Shown: in pieces, positions 14,254 through 22,265 of the stretch
Layout of the letters: every line of letters begins with the position of its first letter
Numbering within the stretch: the stretch's first letter is position 1
Assembly (NCBI GenBank): GCA_903909905.1
Contig: CAIVXP010000088.1
Coordinates: 1-22,265, forward strand
Source: Akkermansiaceae bacterium
GTDB taxonomy: Bacteria > Verrucomicrobiota > Verrucomicrobiia > Verrucomicrobiales > Akkermansiaceae
Length of the DNA: 22,265 nucleotides
Reading direction: 5' to 3'
Notes under the pieces: model-generated
What the model saw: only the letters and a program-made list of their open reading frames with translations
Databases searched by the model: none
Told to the model about the DNA's origin: nothing
Position numbers and translations under genes: made by a program

Positions 14254-15779
14254 GTTTCGGTGAGGTAGTTGTCACCGCGCTTCAGGCAGCAACGAAGCTC
14301 GATAGGGCCGATGTCAGAAAGTTTTCCACCCTCTGCGGTGGGGGCGACTTGGAACGCGAGGCGCCAGCGATCGTCCGGAATTTGTTCAAGATTGACGCCT
14401 TGGATGGTAACTTTTTCTGCGTTTTGGCCGATTTGGGTGATTTGTGGGGTAATGGGTGCTTGATCGCCAATTTGTTGGAGGTTCGTGCCTTTGAACTCAA
14501 CAATGATGGTGCGCTGGCCAGGCTGCCAATCGTGGATGCCGGTGCGGGTTGCCACCACATGGCCGACGGCAAGCGACGGATCGGGGTCCATTGTCCAGTG
14601 TTGGCGATAGGAGAATTCCACCCGATCGCCAGCGAGGGGAGTGCGAGCGGGCTCCCACATCGCGACTGTGTTGTCTGAGAGCTCATTGGTGGTGGGTATT
14701 TCCATGAGCATCACGCGGCCGGGGCCCCAATCGGATGTCGGCTCGATCCAAAGTGACGGGCGGAGGTGATAGGCTGCCTCACTGTCTTCGTAAGCGCTGA
14801 AGCGACGGTCGCGTTGCAGGAGGCCGAAGCCGTCGCACTTGTCCATGTTGAAGAAGCTGAACTCAAGCTTACCCGAGTCGTTGCATATTGGTCTCCAGAT
14901 GCGTTCGCCGGTTCCCATTCGAATGGCGAGTCCGTCGGTATCGTGCACTTCGGGGCGAAAGTCGTCGAAGAGGCGGCGTGAGTTTTCGCCAAACCAAAAC
15001 ATGCTCGACATGGGAGCGATGCCGAGGCGCTGGACTGCGCGGCGGGCAAAGATCACGGCTCGCACATCAACGATGGTTTCATTGCCGGGGTGGACTTTGA
15101 AGGCGTAGGCGCCGGTGTAAGACGGGCCGTCGAGCAGCGCATAGAGGCGGGCGTGAGTTTCGCCTGGTTCGGGTTTGCGCAGCCAGAACTCGCGGAAGTT
15201 TGGAAACTCTTCCTGGGCAGCCTCGACGCCTGTATCAACAGCGATGCCGCGTGAAGAAATTCCCCAGCGTTGATTTTTGCCGAGCGCGCGCCAGTAGCTT
15301 GCGCCTTGAAAGACGATGAGTTCGTCGAAATAGTCGGGCCTGTTGAGTGTGGTGTGCAGACGGAATCCGGCGAAGCCTCCATCGGCAGGAAGTTCGCCGT
15401 GTTTTTGAATCAAAGGGCCATAGTTGAAAAAGGCCTCGGCCAAACGAATGCGCTGCTGATGGCTGCTGGTGAATTCATTGAGGGCAACCGGCTCTCGATA
15501 GAGGTAGCCAGGGTGAAAAAACATTGCACGAAACGGAAGATTTTCTGCCGCCCAGAGCGCTTGGTTCGGATTGAAGCGGATGTCGCGATACTGATCGTAG
15601 GTCAGGTCGTTCATCCACGGAGGAAGCGTATCGCGACTGGGTGCAGTGTAGGGTTTGTTAGCAAGGTCCCGGGCCCTGCTTTGAATGCTGTCGAATCCGA
15701 TATCCTCCCGCTCCCATGTTTGACCGAAGGTGGCGGGGGCAGCGGCGGCGACCACGAAAAGTAATATTATGCTACGCAC
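14229..15779 (-). CDS. opgG: Periplasmic glucan biosynthesis protein OpgG (MdoG)
   Basis: This 516-residue periplasmic protein belongs to the OpgG/OpgD family. The signal peptide covers about residues 1-19. The family blocks are plain: F-N-P-N-Q-A-L-W (69-76), F-H-P-G-Y-L-Y (88-94), F-Q-G-A-S-Y-W-R-A-L-G-K (157-168), S-R-G-I-A-V-D-T (176-183), E-F-P-N-F-R-E-F-W-L (191-200), R-P-E-V-H-D-T-D-G-L (275-284) and G-F-G-L-L-Q-R-D-R-R-F (317-327). OpgG is required for glucan backbone formation; members of the family have been shown to act as beta-1,2-glucanases (GH186), and the acidic residues of the last two blocks are conserved here. The only fitting start is GTG at 15779-15777, because the frame upstream holds no ATG before a stop. 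It heads the operon, 103 bases after mfd. Confidence 0.95.
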   Translation of the reverse strand: MRSIILLFVVAAAAPATFGQTWEREDIGFDSIQSRARDLANKPYTAPSRDTLPPWMNDLTYDQYRDIRFNPNQALWAAENLPFRAMFFHPGYLYREPVALNEFTSSHQQRIRLAEAFFNYGPLIQKHGELPADGGFAGFRLHTTLNRPDYFDELIVFQGASYWRALGKNQRWGISSRGIAVDTGVEAAQEEFPNFREFWLRKPEPGETHARLYALLDGPSYTGAYAFKVHPGNETIVDVRAVIFARRAVQRLGIAPMSSMFWFGENSRRLFDDFRPEVHDTDGLAIRMGTGERIWRPICNDSGKLEFSFFNMDKCDGFGLLQRDRRFSAYEDSEAAYHLRPSLWIEPTSDWGPGRVMLMEIPTTNELSDNTVAMWEPARTPLAGDRVEFSYRQHWTMDPDPSLAVGHVVATRTGIHDWQPGQRTIIVEFKGTNLQQIGDQAPITPQITQIGQNAEKVTIQGVNLEQIPDDRWRLAFQVAPTAEGGKLSDIGPIELRCCLKRGDNYLTETWVHRINP

Positions 15780-15882
15780 GTGGTGATTATTAAGGCAATG
15801 GCCGGCGTGAAGTCAAGGTTGCCGATGGCAATTGCAACATATCTGCGCAAAATTTTAAGTAGTCGTTAAATAGTACATCCAA

Positions 15883-18800
15883 TCACATCGTTCGCAGCAG
15901 CGCTAGGGTTTCGGCGAGTCGGCAGACTGGTTTGTGGGCTTCGAGTCGGGGGAAGCGCCTTTCGCCGACCAAGATATATCCGCCATTGCGCTCCAGCATT
16001 AGCCGTTGTCCCTGAATTTCGACCGAGTTTATCCCATGGCTGGAGGCGAGAATTTTGATGCGGGTGATCTCCAAGAGGTTGGATACCGCATGCGGTAGCC
16101 GGCCGAATCGGTCGTTCCATGCGCTTTGAAGTGTTTCGACCGCTTTCATGTTCGTCGCTGCGGAAAGCTCCCGATACGCGCTGAGGCGCAGGCGGGTATC
16201 ATCGAGCCATGATGATGGCAGGAAGGCGGGGAGCAATTCTGTGGAGCTAGATTTTTCCTGCCTGAGCCATGCGGCTTCCGTGGAGATTACGAAATCCGCC
16301 TTGAAGGCCGATGGTGATTGGGCTTGCGACTTGCGCCCCTTGAGGCGTTCGATCGACTGCTTTAGAAGCTGACAGTAAAGATCGAATCCGATTTGGGAGA
16401 TGTGGCCGGATTGTTTGGTGCCGAGCAAGTTGCCGGCGCCGCGGATTTCGAGATCGCGCATGGCGATCTTGAAGCCCGAGCCAAGTGCGGTGTGCTGTTT
16501 GATCGCATGGATGCGTTTGCGGGCGTTACCCGCCGTGACCATATCGCGTGGAAGCAAGAGGATTGCGTGGGCTTTCTCCCCAGCACGTCCGACACGACCG
16601 CGCAACTGATAAAGGTCGGCGAGGCCAAAGCGGTCGGCGCGGTCGATGATGATGGTGTTGGCGTTTGGGATATCGATGCCTGTCTCGATGATGGTGGTGG
16701 ACAGCAGGACGTCGGCTTCGCCTTTCACAAATGTGCGCATCACTTGTTCGAGATCGTCTTTGTTCATTTGCCCGTGACCGACGACAACCCGTGCTTCTGG
16801 AACGAGCGATGCGATGCGCTCGCGCATGTTTTCGATCGATTTGACGCGATTGTGGAGGAAGAACACCTGACCGCCGCGTTTCATTTCGCGACGGATCGCG
16901 TCGACAATGATGCGCTCATCATACGGGCTTATCGATGTGGCGACGGGAATTCGGTTAGGTGGGGGAGTGTCGATGGTCGACATGTCGCGAGCACCCATCA
17001 ATGCCATGTAGAGGGTGCGGGGTATCGGAGTTGCGGAAAGCGTGAGCACATCGACTTGGCGGAAGAGTTGCTTGAACTTCTCCTTGTGAGCGACTCCAAA
17101 GCGTTGCTCTTCATCGACCACGACGAGTCCGAGGTTTTTGAAAATCACATCGCCTGAAACAAGTCGATGTGTGCCGATCACCAGATCAACCGATCCATCG
17201 GCGACGCCTGCAATCGTTTCGCGGATTTCGGAGGGTGACCGGAAACGGTTGAGCAGGTCTATTCGAATCGGGTAATCAGACATCCGCTCACGAAAGGTAT
17301 GCCAGTGTTGCTCGGCGAGCACGGTGGTTGGCACGAGAATGGCCACCTGTCTGCCGCTCGTGATGGTTTTGAAGGCGGCACGAATCGCCACTTCGGTTTT
17401 GCCGAAGCCGACATCACCGCAGATCAGGCGGTCCATCGGCCGTGGGGATTCAAGGTCGCGTTTGGTTTCCTCGATCGCGCGGAGTTGGTCGGGTGTCTCG
17501 GTGTGATGGAACGAGCGTTCGAATTCCCACATCCAGCGCGTGTCGGGAGTTTGCGCAAAGCCCGGTTCATGATTGCGCTCGGCTTGGACCCGAAGCAATT
17601 GAGCTGCGTAGTCGAGGATCGATTTTTCGGCAGCTTTGCGCGCGGATTTCCATGCTGCACTGCCGAGTTTGTTGAGGTCGGGAGTGCGGCCGCCTAGTCC
17701 GACGTATTTGCCGACGAGATGGGCTTGTTCAAGCGGTACGCCAAGCATTGCACCGTCGCGGTATTCGAGCAGGATTTCCTCTCCCTCGTCGTTTTTGACG
17801 ATGCCGCGAAAGCGGGCGATACCGTACTCGTAGTGAACAACCAGATCACCTTCGCTCATTTCCTCGGTGGCACCGCGTCCAGTAGTTTTGCTCACGCGGT
17901 CGAGTATGGATCGGCGTTTGAGTGAGGAGGTGCGGTATCGCCCGAATAGCTCGGAAGAGGAAATTACTGCGAGACTTACCAACGGCATTGTGAATCCGGC
18001 GATAAGTTCGCCGCGTATGGGAAGAATCTGCAAATCGCGCGAAAGGTCTTTGCCGGAAAGTTCCTCGAAGCGGTCTTGTTCGCCTTGGTTGGCGAAGACC
18101 ATGGCGACATTCCATTTTCCACGTTGCCAGTCGTTCAACTGTTGGAAGAATTGTTCGCGACGGATCTCATCGAGGATGAAATCACCCGCTTCGAATGTAC
18201 CCAGCTGGCTTGTAAATGTTGCTAGCGTGAAGTCCTCCTCACCTTCGCCGGGTTGTGCTCCTTCGAGGATCAGAACATCGGGATTATCGATTGCCGCTTC
18301 GATCGATATCACGACATCGCCAGAGCGCCGGTAAATGGCTAGCGTTGAGTCGGAGGCAGCCTCGGACAATGCGATTTCGGCCTCATCAAGTTTGCCTGTC
18401 GACGCCTGACTATCGATGTCGAATTCACGGATCGATTCGATTTCATTGTCAAAAAATTCGATTCGAAGCGGAGCGATTGCCTGCCATGGAAACACATCGA
18501 TGATGCCGCCGCGCAGTACAAACTGACCGCGAGACGTTACGATTGGGGCTCGTTCGTAATAGTGATCGGCGAGCGAGTTAGTGAAATCAGTCGGATCGAG
18601 GGTGGTACCTGCGCGCAGTGAATGTGCGGCAGACTCGAGCGCGGCTGGAGCAGGGCAGGCCTGATCGAATGCCGTGCTACCGCAAATGACGATATGGGTG
18701 CCGGGGTGAGCGATTTCCCGAAGGATGGCATGCCGCTCGGCATGGGATTCGGGATCGGGTAAGCTTTCGATGCTTTGAATGTTGGCAAGCTCCGGCAGCA

Positions 18801-19128
18801 CCAATGGATTTTGGCCCCAGAGTTCCATTTCAACGGCAATTCTTTCACGGTGTCGGGGTAGGTCGCATACCAACCAAACAGTAGACTTCCTTGAGTCGTG
18901 AACCGCCTTGCAAACAGCCGATGAAATGAAGGCGTGGGAGGCATTCGCGCAATGGTCGAGCACGATTCGCCCACCGCCTGAGACCATCGGGTGGAGGCGC
19001 GCGTGAAAATCGGGGTGGTGGATTGCTTGCCGAAGCAATTGGTCCACACGCTGGTCCGTGCGGGACACGCGGGATGAATAGGCGTGGTCGGACGATCCTG
19101 CAAGTGATTGATTATCCTCATGTTTCAT
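15883..19128 (-). CDS. mfd: Transcription-repair coupling factor Mfd
   Basis: Mfd removes RNA polymerase stalled at DNA damage and recruits UvrA. ATG 19128 gives 1081 residues, a little under the usual 1150. Domains in order: a UvrB-like N-terminal module (about 1-330), the CarD-like RNA polymerase interaction domain (about 425-510, with E-G-D-L-V-V-H-Y-E-Y-G-I-A-R-F), and the RecG-like translocase. The translocase has Walker A G-D-V-G-F-G-K-T (571-578), V-V-D-E-E-Q-R-F-G-V (about 670-679), L-S-A-T-P-I-P-R-T-L, and later D-R-A-D-R-F-G-L-A-D-L-Y-Q-L-R-G-R-V-G-R. The C-terminal TRCF domain follows (from about 960). All helicase motifs are intact. ATG 19149 would add seven residues; a frame reaching 19218 would run into gltX on the other strand. 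Both Mfd and gltX must start from the 62-base gap between them. Confidence 0.96.
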   Translation of the reverse strand: MKHEDNQSLAGSSDHAYSSRVSRTDQRVDQLLRQAIHHPDFHARLHPMVSGGGRIVLDHCANASHAFISSAVCKAVHDSRKSTVWLVCDLPRHRERIAVEMELWGQNPLVLPELANIQSIESLPDPESHAERHAILREIAHPGTHIVICGSTAFDQACPAPAALESAAHSLRAGTTLDPTDFTNSLADHYYERAPIVTSRGQFVLRGGIIDVFPWQAIAPLRIEFFDNEIESIREFDIDSQASTGKLDEAEIALSEAASDSTLAIYRRSGDVVISIEAAIDNPDVLILEGAQPGEGEEDFTLATFTSQLGTFEAGDFILDEIRREQFFQQLNDWQRGKWNVAMVFANQGEQDRFEELSGKDLSRDLQILPIRGELIAGFTMPLVSLAVISSSELFGRYRTSSLKRRSILDRVSKTTGRGATEEMSEGDLVVHYEYGIARFRGIVKNDEGEEILLEYRDGAMLGVPLEQAHLVGKYVGLGGRTPDLNKLGSAAWKSARKAAEKSILDYAAQLLRVQAERNHEPGFAQTPDTRWMWEFERSFHHTETPDQLRAIEETKRDLESPRPMDRLICGDVGFGKTEVAIRAAFKTITSGRQVAILVPTTVLAEQHWHTFRERMSDYPIRIDLLNRFRSPSEIRETIAGVADGSVDLVIGTHRLVSGDVIFKNLGLVVVDEEQRFGVAHKEKFKQLFRQVDVLTLSATPIPRTLYMALMGARDMSTIDTPPPNRIPVATSISPYDERIIVDAIRREMKRGGQVFFLHNRVKSIENMRERIASLVPEARVVVGHGQMNKDDLEQVMRTFVKGEADVLLSTTIIETGIDIPNANTIIIDRADRFGLADLYQLRGRVGRAGEKAHAILLLPRDMVTAGNARKRIHAIKQHTALGSGFKIAMRDLEIRGAGNLLGTKQSGHISQIGFDLYCQLLKQSIERLKGRKSQAQSPSAFKADFVISTEAAWLRQEKSSSTELLPAFLPSSWLDDTRLRLSAYRELSAATNMKAVETLQSAWNDRFGRLPHAVSNLLEITRIKILASSHGINSVEIQGQRLMLERNGGYILVGERRFPRLEAHKPVCRLAETLALLRTM

Positions 19129-19190
19129 AGCGGTTGGCGGTTCAAGCATCGCGGCTGGACGGAGTGGTCTGCGGCCGCTAAACCCAGCGC
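19129..19190. promoter_or_regulatory. Divergent promoter region mfd / gltX
   Basis: Only 62 bases separate the predicted starts of mfd (minus) and gltX (plus). Promoters for both must fit here or reach into the opposing coding regions. No clear sigma-70 boxes or Shine-Dalgarno sequence are visible on either side. Confidence 0.35.
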
Positions 19191-20504
19191 ATGTCCGTTC
19201 GCACCCGATTCGCGCCATCGCCCACCGGCTACCTGCATGTGGGCGGCGCCCGCACCGCGCTTTTCAACTGGTTGTTTGCCCGTCATCACGGCGGGGTTTT
19301 CGTGCTCCGCGTCGAGGATACCGATGAGGCCCGAAACACCGATGAGGCAAAGCAGGCCATTTTTGGCGGCATGCGTTGGCTTGGGCTTGATTGGGATGAA
19401 GGCCCGGAAGTCGGAGGTGATTGCGGCCCTTACTTTCAGAGCGAGCGGCGCGAGATTTACGACCGCTGGTTTGCCAAGCTCGTTGATGCTGACCGCGTTT
19501 ATGAGGATGGGGGGGCGTGGAGATTTCGTTTCGATCGCCGCCCGGTGACGATGCACGACTTGGTTTGCGGCGAGGTGACCATCGATTACCGCGACGAATC
19601 CAACACGCCCGACATGGTGGTAAAGCGCTCGGACGGAAGCTATGTGTTTCATTTTGTCAATGTCGTCGATGACCTTGAAATGCAGATCAGCCATGTGATT
19701 CGAGGAGAGGATCATTTGATGAACACGCCCAAGCATCTTCAGTTGATCGAGGCTTTCGGCATGCAAGCGCCGAAATACGCGCACATTCCGCTGATCTTGA
19801 ATCCCGATGGCAGCAAGATGTCCAAGCGTGATGAAGGTGCGGCGGTGGGTGATTATCCACGTCAGGGTTTTCTCGCGTCGGCAGTGGTGAACTTCATCGC
19901 GATGCTCGGATGGTCGCCAAAGAATGATGAGGAAATTTTTAGCCTCGATGAACTCGTCAGCCGCTTTTCGCTCGAGCAGGTCAACCGTGCACCGGCGCGC
20001 TTTGATCTTGAGAAATGCAAGTGGGTGAACCAGCAGCATCTGATGAGGCTCGATGTGGCAAGTTTCGCGCGTGAGGCAAGGCCATTTGTTGAGCAGGCGG
20101 GATTGCCGATCGGGGATTCGTTTGAGTCGGTGATGGCGGCGGTGAAGGACAAGGTGCGGCTGCTGACCGAAGTTCCAAGTGCAGTGAATTTTTTGCTGCT
20201 GGATGATTTTTCTTACGATGGCGAGGCCATGGCAAAAGCCGGGGCAAACCCTGTGGTGCGTGATGTTTTTGACAAGCTCGCAGAGCTCTTCGAGCAGATC
20301 GATGAGTGGTCGGCCGATGCCTCCAAGGCCGCGCTTGCTGAAGCGGCGTCGAGTGCCGGCGCGAAGGCGGGACAGATGATGTTTCCGCTGCGTGTAGCGC
20401 TCACGGGTAGGGGTCAGGGTCCAGACATGGCGGACGTGCTCAACATTCTCGGCAAGCAGCGCTGCATTGCGCGCGTGAATGTTTTCAAACAAAAACTGTC
20501 ATGA
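19191..20504 (+). CDS. gltX: Glutamyl-tRNA synthetase
   Basis: This 437-residue class I aminoacyl-tRNA synthetase charges tRNA with glutamate in the cytoplasm. The nucleotide-binding HIGH-type motif is in P-S-P-T-G-Y-L-H-V-G-G-A (9-20). V-E-D-T-D (41-45) binds the amino acid, and the second signature S-K-M-S-K-R (208-213) is intact. A helical anticodon-binding domain follows from about 300. It is somewhat short against the usual 460-490 residues, with a trimmed C-terminus, but every catalytic block is present. Whether it is discriminating or non-discriminating (also charging glutamine tRNA) cannot be told, and no gatCAB or glnS is in view. The ATG at 19191 begins the expected M-S-V-R-T-R-F-A-P-S sequence. 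The stop overlaps the aroE start as ATGA, so the two genes are co-translated. Confidence 0.96.
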   Translation: MSVRTRFAPSPTGYLHVGGARTALFNWLFARHHGGVFVLRVEDTDEARNTDEAKQAIFGGMRWLGLDWDEGPEVGGDCGPYFQSERREIYDRWFAKLVDADRVYEDGGAWRFRFDRRPVTMHDLVCGEVTIDYRDESNTPDMVVKRSDGSYVFHFVNVVDDLEMQISHVIRGEDHLMNTPKHLQLIEAFGMQAPKYAHIPLILNPDGSKMSKRDEGAAVGDYPRQGFLASAVVNFIAMLGWSPKNDEEIFSLDELVSRFSLEQVNRAPARFDLEKCKWVNQQHLMRLDVASFAREARPFVEQAGLPIGDSFESVMAAVKDKVRLLTEVPSAVNFLLLDDFSYDGEAMAKAGANPVVRDVFDKLAELFEQIDEWSADASKAALAEAASSAGAKAGQMMFPLRVALTGRGQGPDMADVLNILGKQRCIARVNVFKQKLS

Positions 20505-21406
20505 AAGAAGTTTACACGATTGATGATCTCGCAAGCCGCGAGCTTCTTGATGCCGGCTGTGACAAGCCCGCGCGTTTGGCGGTGATAGGTTGTCCGATTG
20601 CCCACTCAGCTTCGCCATCCATGCATCAGGCGGCGCTTGATGCCTATGGGATCGATTGTCGATACATCCGGCTTGAGGTTCCGGCAGGCATGGTGGAGCA
20701 ATCATTTGCTCGGATGCGTGCCCTTGATTTTATAGGAGCAAACGTGACCGTTCCGCACAAGTTTGATGCAATGACTTGCTGTGATGTGCTTGACCCCTTG
20801 GCGCAGGCCTTGGGGGCGGTGAACACCGTTCGCTTTGGTGTAAACGAAACGACTGGCTATAACACCGACGGCCCAGGGTTTGTGGCAGCGGTCGAAAATA
20901 GTTTTGGTGTGAAACTTGCCGACCTCAAGGTGCTCATAGTCGGTGCTGGTGGCGGTGCGGGACAGGCGATTGCCACCCAATGCGTGTTGAGCGGAGTTCG
21001 ACATCTTGTTCTCGCCAATCGCACGGTGGAAAAAATCGCAGTTTTGGGTGAAAGATTGCGGTCGCTCGGTGATGGATTGCGTATCGATCTAATGGGCTTG
21101 GATGATCCTAAACTAGTGGAGCTGAGTCACGAATGCGATCTCATCGTAAACACATCATCGCTGGGTCTTTACCCTGCAGATCCTTGCGTTCTACCTGAGT
21201 CATGCCTTAACGCCAGGCACTTGGTCTATGACACCATTTACAAACCCGAAGTCACGCCACTGATAGCACTCGCCAAAGCGAAGAGTTGCCAGACATCGAA
21301 TGGTTTTTCGATGTTGTTGAGGCAGGGTGCATTGGCTTTCCAGCACTGGTTTCCGAACACTGCACCACTGGATTTGATGGAAAAGGCTCTCGCGCGACGG
21401 CCCTAA
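20501..21406 (+). CDS. aroE: Shikimate dehydrogenase
   Basis: This 301-residue cytoplasmic enzyme reduces 3-dehydroshikimate with NADPH in aromatic amino acid synthesis. The substrate site is complete: H-S-x-S-P-x-M-H (35-42), N-V-T-V-P-H-K with catalytic K87, and N-T-D-G with D123. The nucleotide loop V-G-A-G-G-G-A-G-Q-A lies at about 146-155, and A-N-R-T further on is the usual NADP-preferring motif. An extra 20-25 residues precede the family's normal beginning (the match starts at R-L-A-V-I-G-C-P-I). Within this leader lies no second ATG that would suit, and the ATGA overlap with gltX fixes the start at 20501. The stop codon overlaps the stop of the convergent gene by three to four bases, so the two transcripts must run into each other. 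Confidence 0.95.
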   Translation: MKEVYTIDDLASRELLDAGCDKPARLAVIGCPIAHSASPSMHQAALDAYGIDCRYIRLEVPAGMVEQSFARMRALDFIGANVTVPHKFDAMTCCDVLDPLAQALGAVNTVRFGVNETTGYNTDGPGFVAAVENSFGVKLADLKVLIVGAGGGAGQAIATQCVLSGVRHLVLANRTVEKIAVLGERLRSLGDGLRIDLMGLDDPKLVELSHECDLIVNTSSLGLYPADPCVLPESCLNARHLVYDTIYKPEVTPLIALAKAKSCQTSNGFSMLLRQGALAFQHWFPNTAPLDLMEKALARRP

Positions 21407-22265
21407 TTTTTTGGAGCGTCCTCTTGTTCGATCAGGAAGCCAGTATCATCGTGTGAGTACCAATGGCAGGCCTTGAGTTCGATGATATCGAACGTGCGGT
21501 TTTCCTTTTCGCCAGAGCGCTGAATTTTGGCATTGATGCGAATCATTGCATCAGGGTCTTGGTTGGAGAGTTCGGCATCGAATGGTCGCTTGTTTTGCTT
21601 GCGCGCATCAAAAGCCGCTTGGAGCAATCGACCAGCCCGGCTTTTGCGATCGACAAGGAATTCAGGCGATTGAGGGCCTGTTTGTTCAGGTCTTCCCGGG
21701 ATTGGTGCATAGAAGCACATGCTGATGGTCGGCATATCCTTGCGTTCCTCTGCCAAACGCTCGCGTGCGAGCAGACGGAATTCCCCTTCGGCATCGCCAT
21801 TGCCGCTTAGGAAAATTCCAAACGGGATGTCGCTGTATCTCACCAGAAAATCCCAATCAATTTTCCATGAATCTTCCTCCTTGCGAAAAAGCGCTTCAAA
21901 AATCCTGCCATCATCACAAGACCAGACGCACTCGATGGCTTTTTCTCCTTGCATGGTCAAAACGCTCCATTTGGTGTCACTGAGCTGCGGCGACTCAACC
22001 TGCATGAATGGATTAAGGTCCTGATATTTTGCCATCCGCATCACGGTTGTGATCGGTGAGTAAACGAATTGGCTGCGCTCTTCCGGAAGAGTGGATGTAA
22101 GCAATAAGGTGAGGTTTTTTTTGCAAAGGGGTATGGAGTCATCGAGCAAGGTCATATCCTCCATGTTATTCTTTTCATTGATGGACGCTTTCTCGCTGAC
22201 CTGGGTTTTTTTAGGGGCCTTGTCGTCCGAAATTGAATTGGCGAGAAAAACGACAAACCCTGCAA
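21403..22265 (-). CDS. Membrane-anchored or exported protein of unknown function, 5' end outside window
   Basis: An ATG at 22164 might be taken as the start (253 residues), but the frame stays open to the right edge for 33 more codons. Their translation looks real: A-G-F-V-V-F-L-A-N-S-I, the end of a hydrophobic segment, then a charged K-K-T-Q-V-S-E-K linker. I therefore call it a partial gene of at least 286 residues with a likely N-terminal membrane anchor. The body has E-E-R-S-Q-F-V, W-K-I-D-W-D-F-L-V-R-Y-S-D, G-N-G-D-A-E-G-E-F-R-L-L-A-R-E-R-L-A-E-E-R-K-D-M and a closing C-H-W-Y-S-H-D-D. I do not recognise a named domain and see no catalytic signature. Its last codons overlap the aroE stop on the opposite strand. 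Confidence 0.75.
   Translation of the reverse strand, partial: AGFVVFLANSISDDKAPKKTQVSEKASINEKNNMEDMTLLDDSIPLCKKNLTLLLTSTLPEERSQFVYSPITTVMRMAKYQDLNPFMQVESPQLSDTKWSVLTMQGEKAIECVWSCDDGRIFEALFRKEEDSWKIDWDFLVRYSDIPFGIFLSGNGDAEGEFRLLARERLAEERKDMPTISMCFYAPIPGRPEQTGPQSPEFLVDRKSRAGRLLQAAFDARKQNKRPFDAELSNQDPDAMIRINAKIQRSGEKENRTFDIIELKACHWYSHDDTGFLIEQEDAPKN

Noticed and set aside
15270..15764. A 164-codon plus-strand open frame antisense to opgG
   Set aside because: Complete overlap with a clear opgG; no start context or domain.
15780..15882. Promoter for the opgG operon
   Set aside because: The AT-rich gap is a sensible place, but I could not align a convincing -35/-10 pair with correct spacing, so no site is called.
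16393..17157. A 254-codon plus-strand open frame inside mfd
   Set aside because: Lies opposite the Mfd helicase core; composition is low-complexity D/V/H-rich and no motif is recognisable.
19129..19218. Extended Mfd start overlapping gltX
   Set aside because: The extra residues do not resemble Mfd and would overlap the well-supported gltX start on the other strand.
19125..20492. A 455-codon open frame antisense to gltX on the minus strand
   Set aside because: It lies wholly opposite gltX, whose catalytic motifs are intact; its translation is rich in H, R and Q with no domain or signal, as expected from an antisense shadow of a high-GC gene.

Overview
The window reads as ordinary chromosome of a Gram-negative bacterium of moderately high GC. 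The mix of an OpgG/OpgH periplasmic-glucan operon, SGNH hydrolases with an extra beta-rich C-terminal domain, a lone SufT and several conserved small exported proteins suggests Verrucomicrobiota. That placement is an inference from protein flavour only, since no rRNA or other taxonomic marker is present. Coding density is very high: every gap between genes is under about 130 bases. I see no tRNA, rRNA, CRISPR array, insertion sequence or phage gene.

Layout, left to right. Positions 1-2522 hold minus-strand genes: the start of an exported DUF2279-like protein (cut by the left edge), a RidA-family protein, an exported M23 peptidase and a small exported protein resembling the SecD P1 head. Divergently from these, sufT runs on the plus strand (2648-3211). 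Positions 3263-9720 are a five-gene minus-strand cluster: two related exported SGNH hydrolases, an AlgI-type MBOAT acyltransferase and two AlgJ/AlgX-like SGNH proteins. It looks like a complete extracellular polysaccharide O-acylation/deacylation module. Positions 9837-15779 are a minus-strand operon: opgG, a 196-residue tail-anchored protein, opgH, galK and a low-molecular-weight tyrosine phosphatase. Next come mfd (minus) and, divergently, gltX-aroE (plus, ATGA overlap). The right end is a minus-strand protein of unknown function whose beginning lies outside the window.

How the parts may work together. OpgH makes the glucan backbone at the inner membrane, OpgG acts on it in the periplasm, and galK and the phosphatase lie in the same tight transcription unit. 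Directly downstream on the same strand is the acyl-transfer module: the MBOAT moves acyl groups across the inner membrane, the AlgJ/X-like proteins pass them to sugar, and the GDSL-like enzymes may remove or transfer esters. No opgC-like glucan acyltransferase is visible, so an attractive but unproven idea is that this module decorates the periplasmic glucan or another exported polysaccharide. The other most notable points are the separate tail-anchored protein at the position of the missing OpgH N-terminus, and a C-terminal domain apparently shared by one AlgJ-like protein and one SGNH hydrolase.
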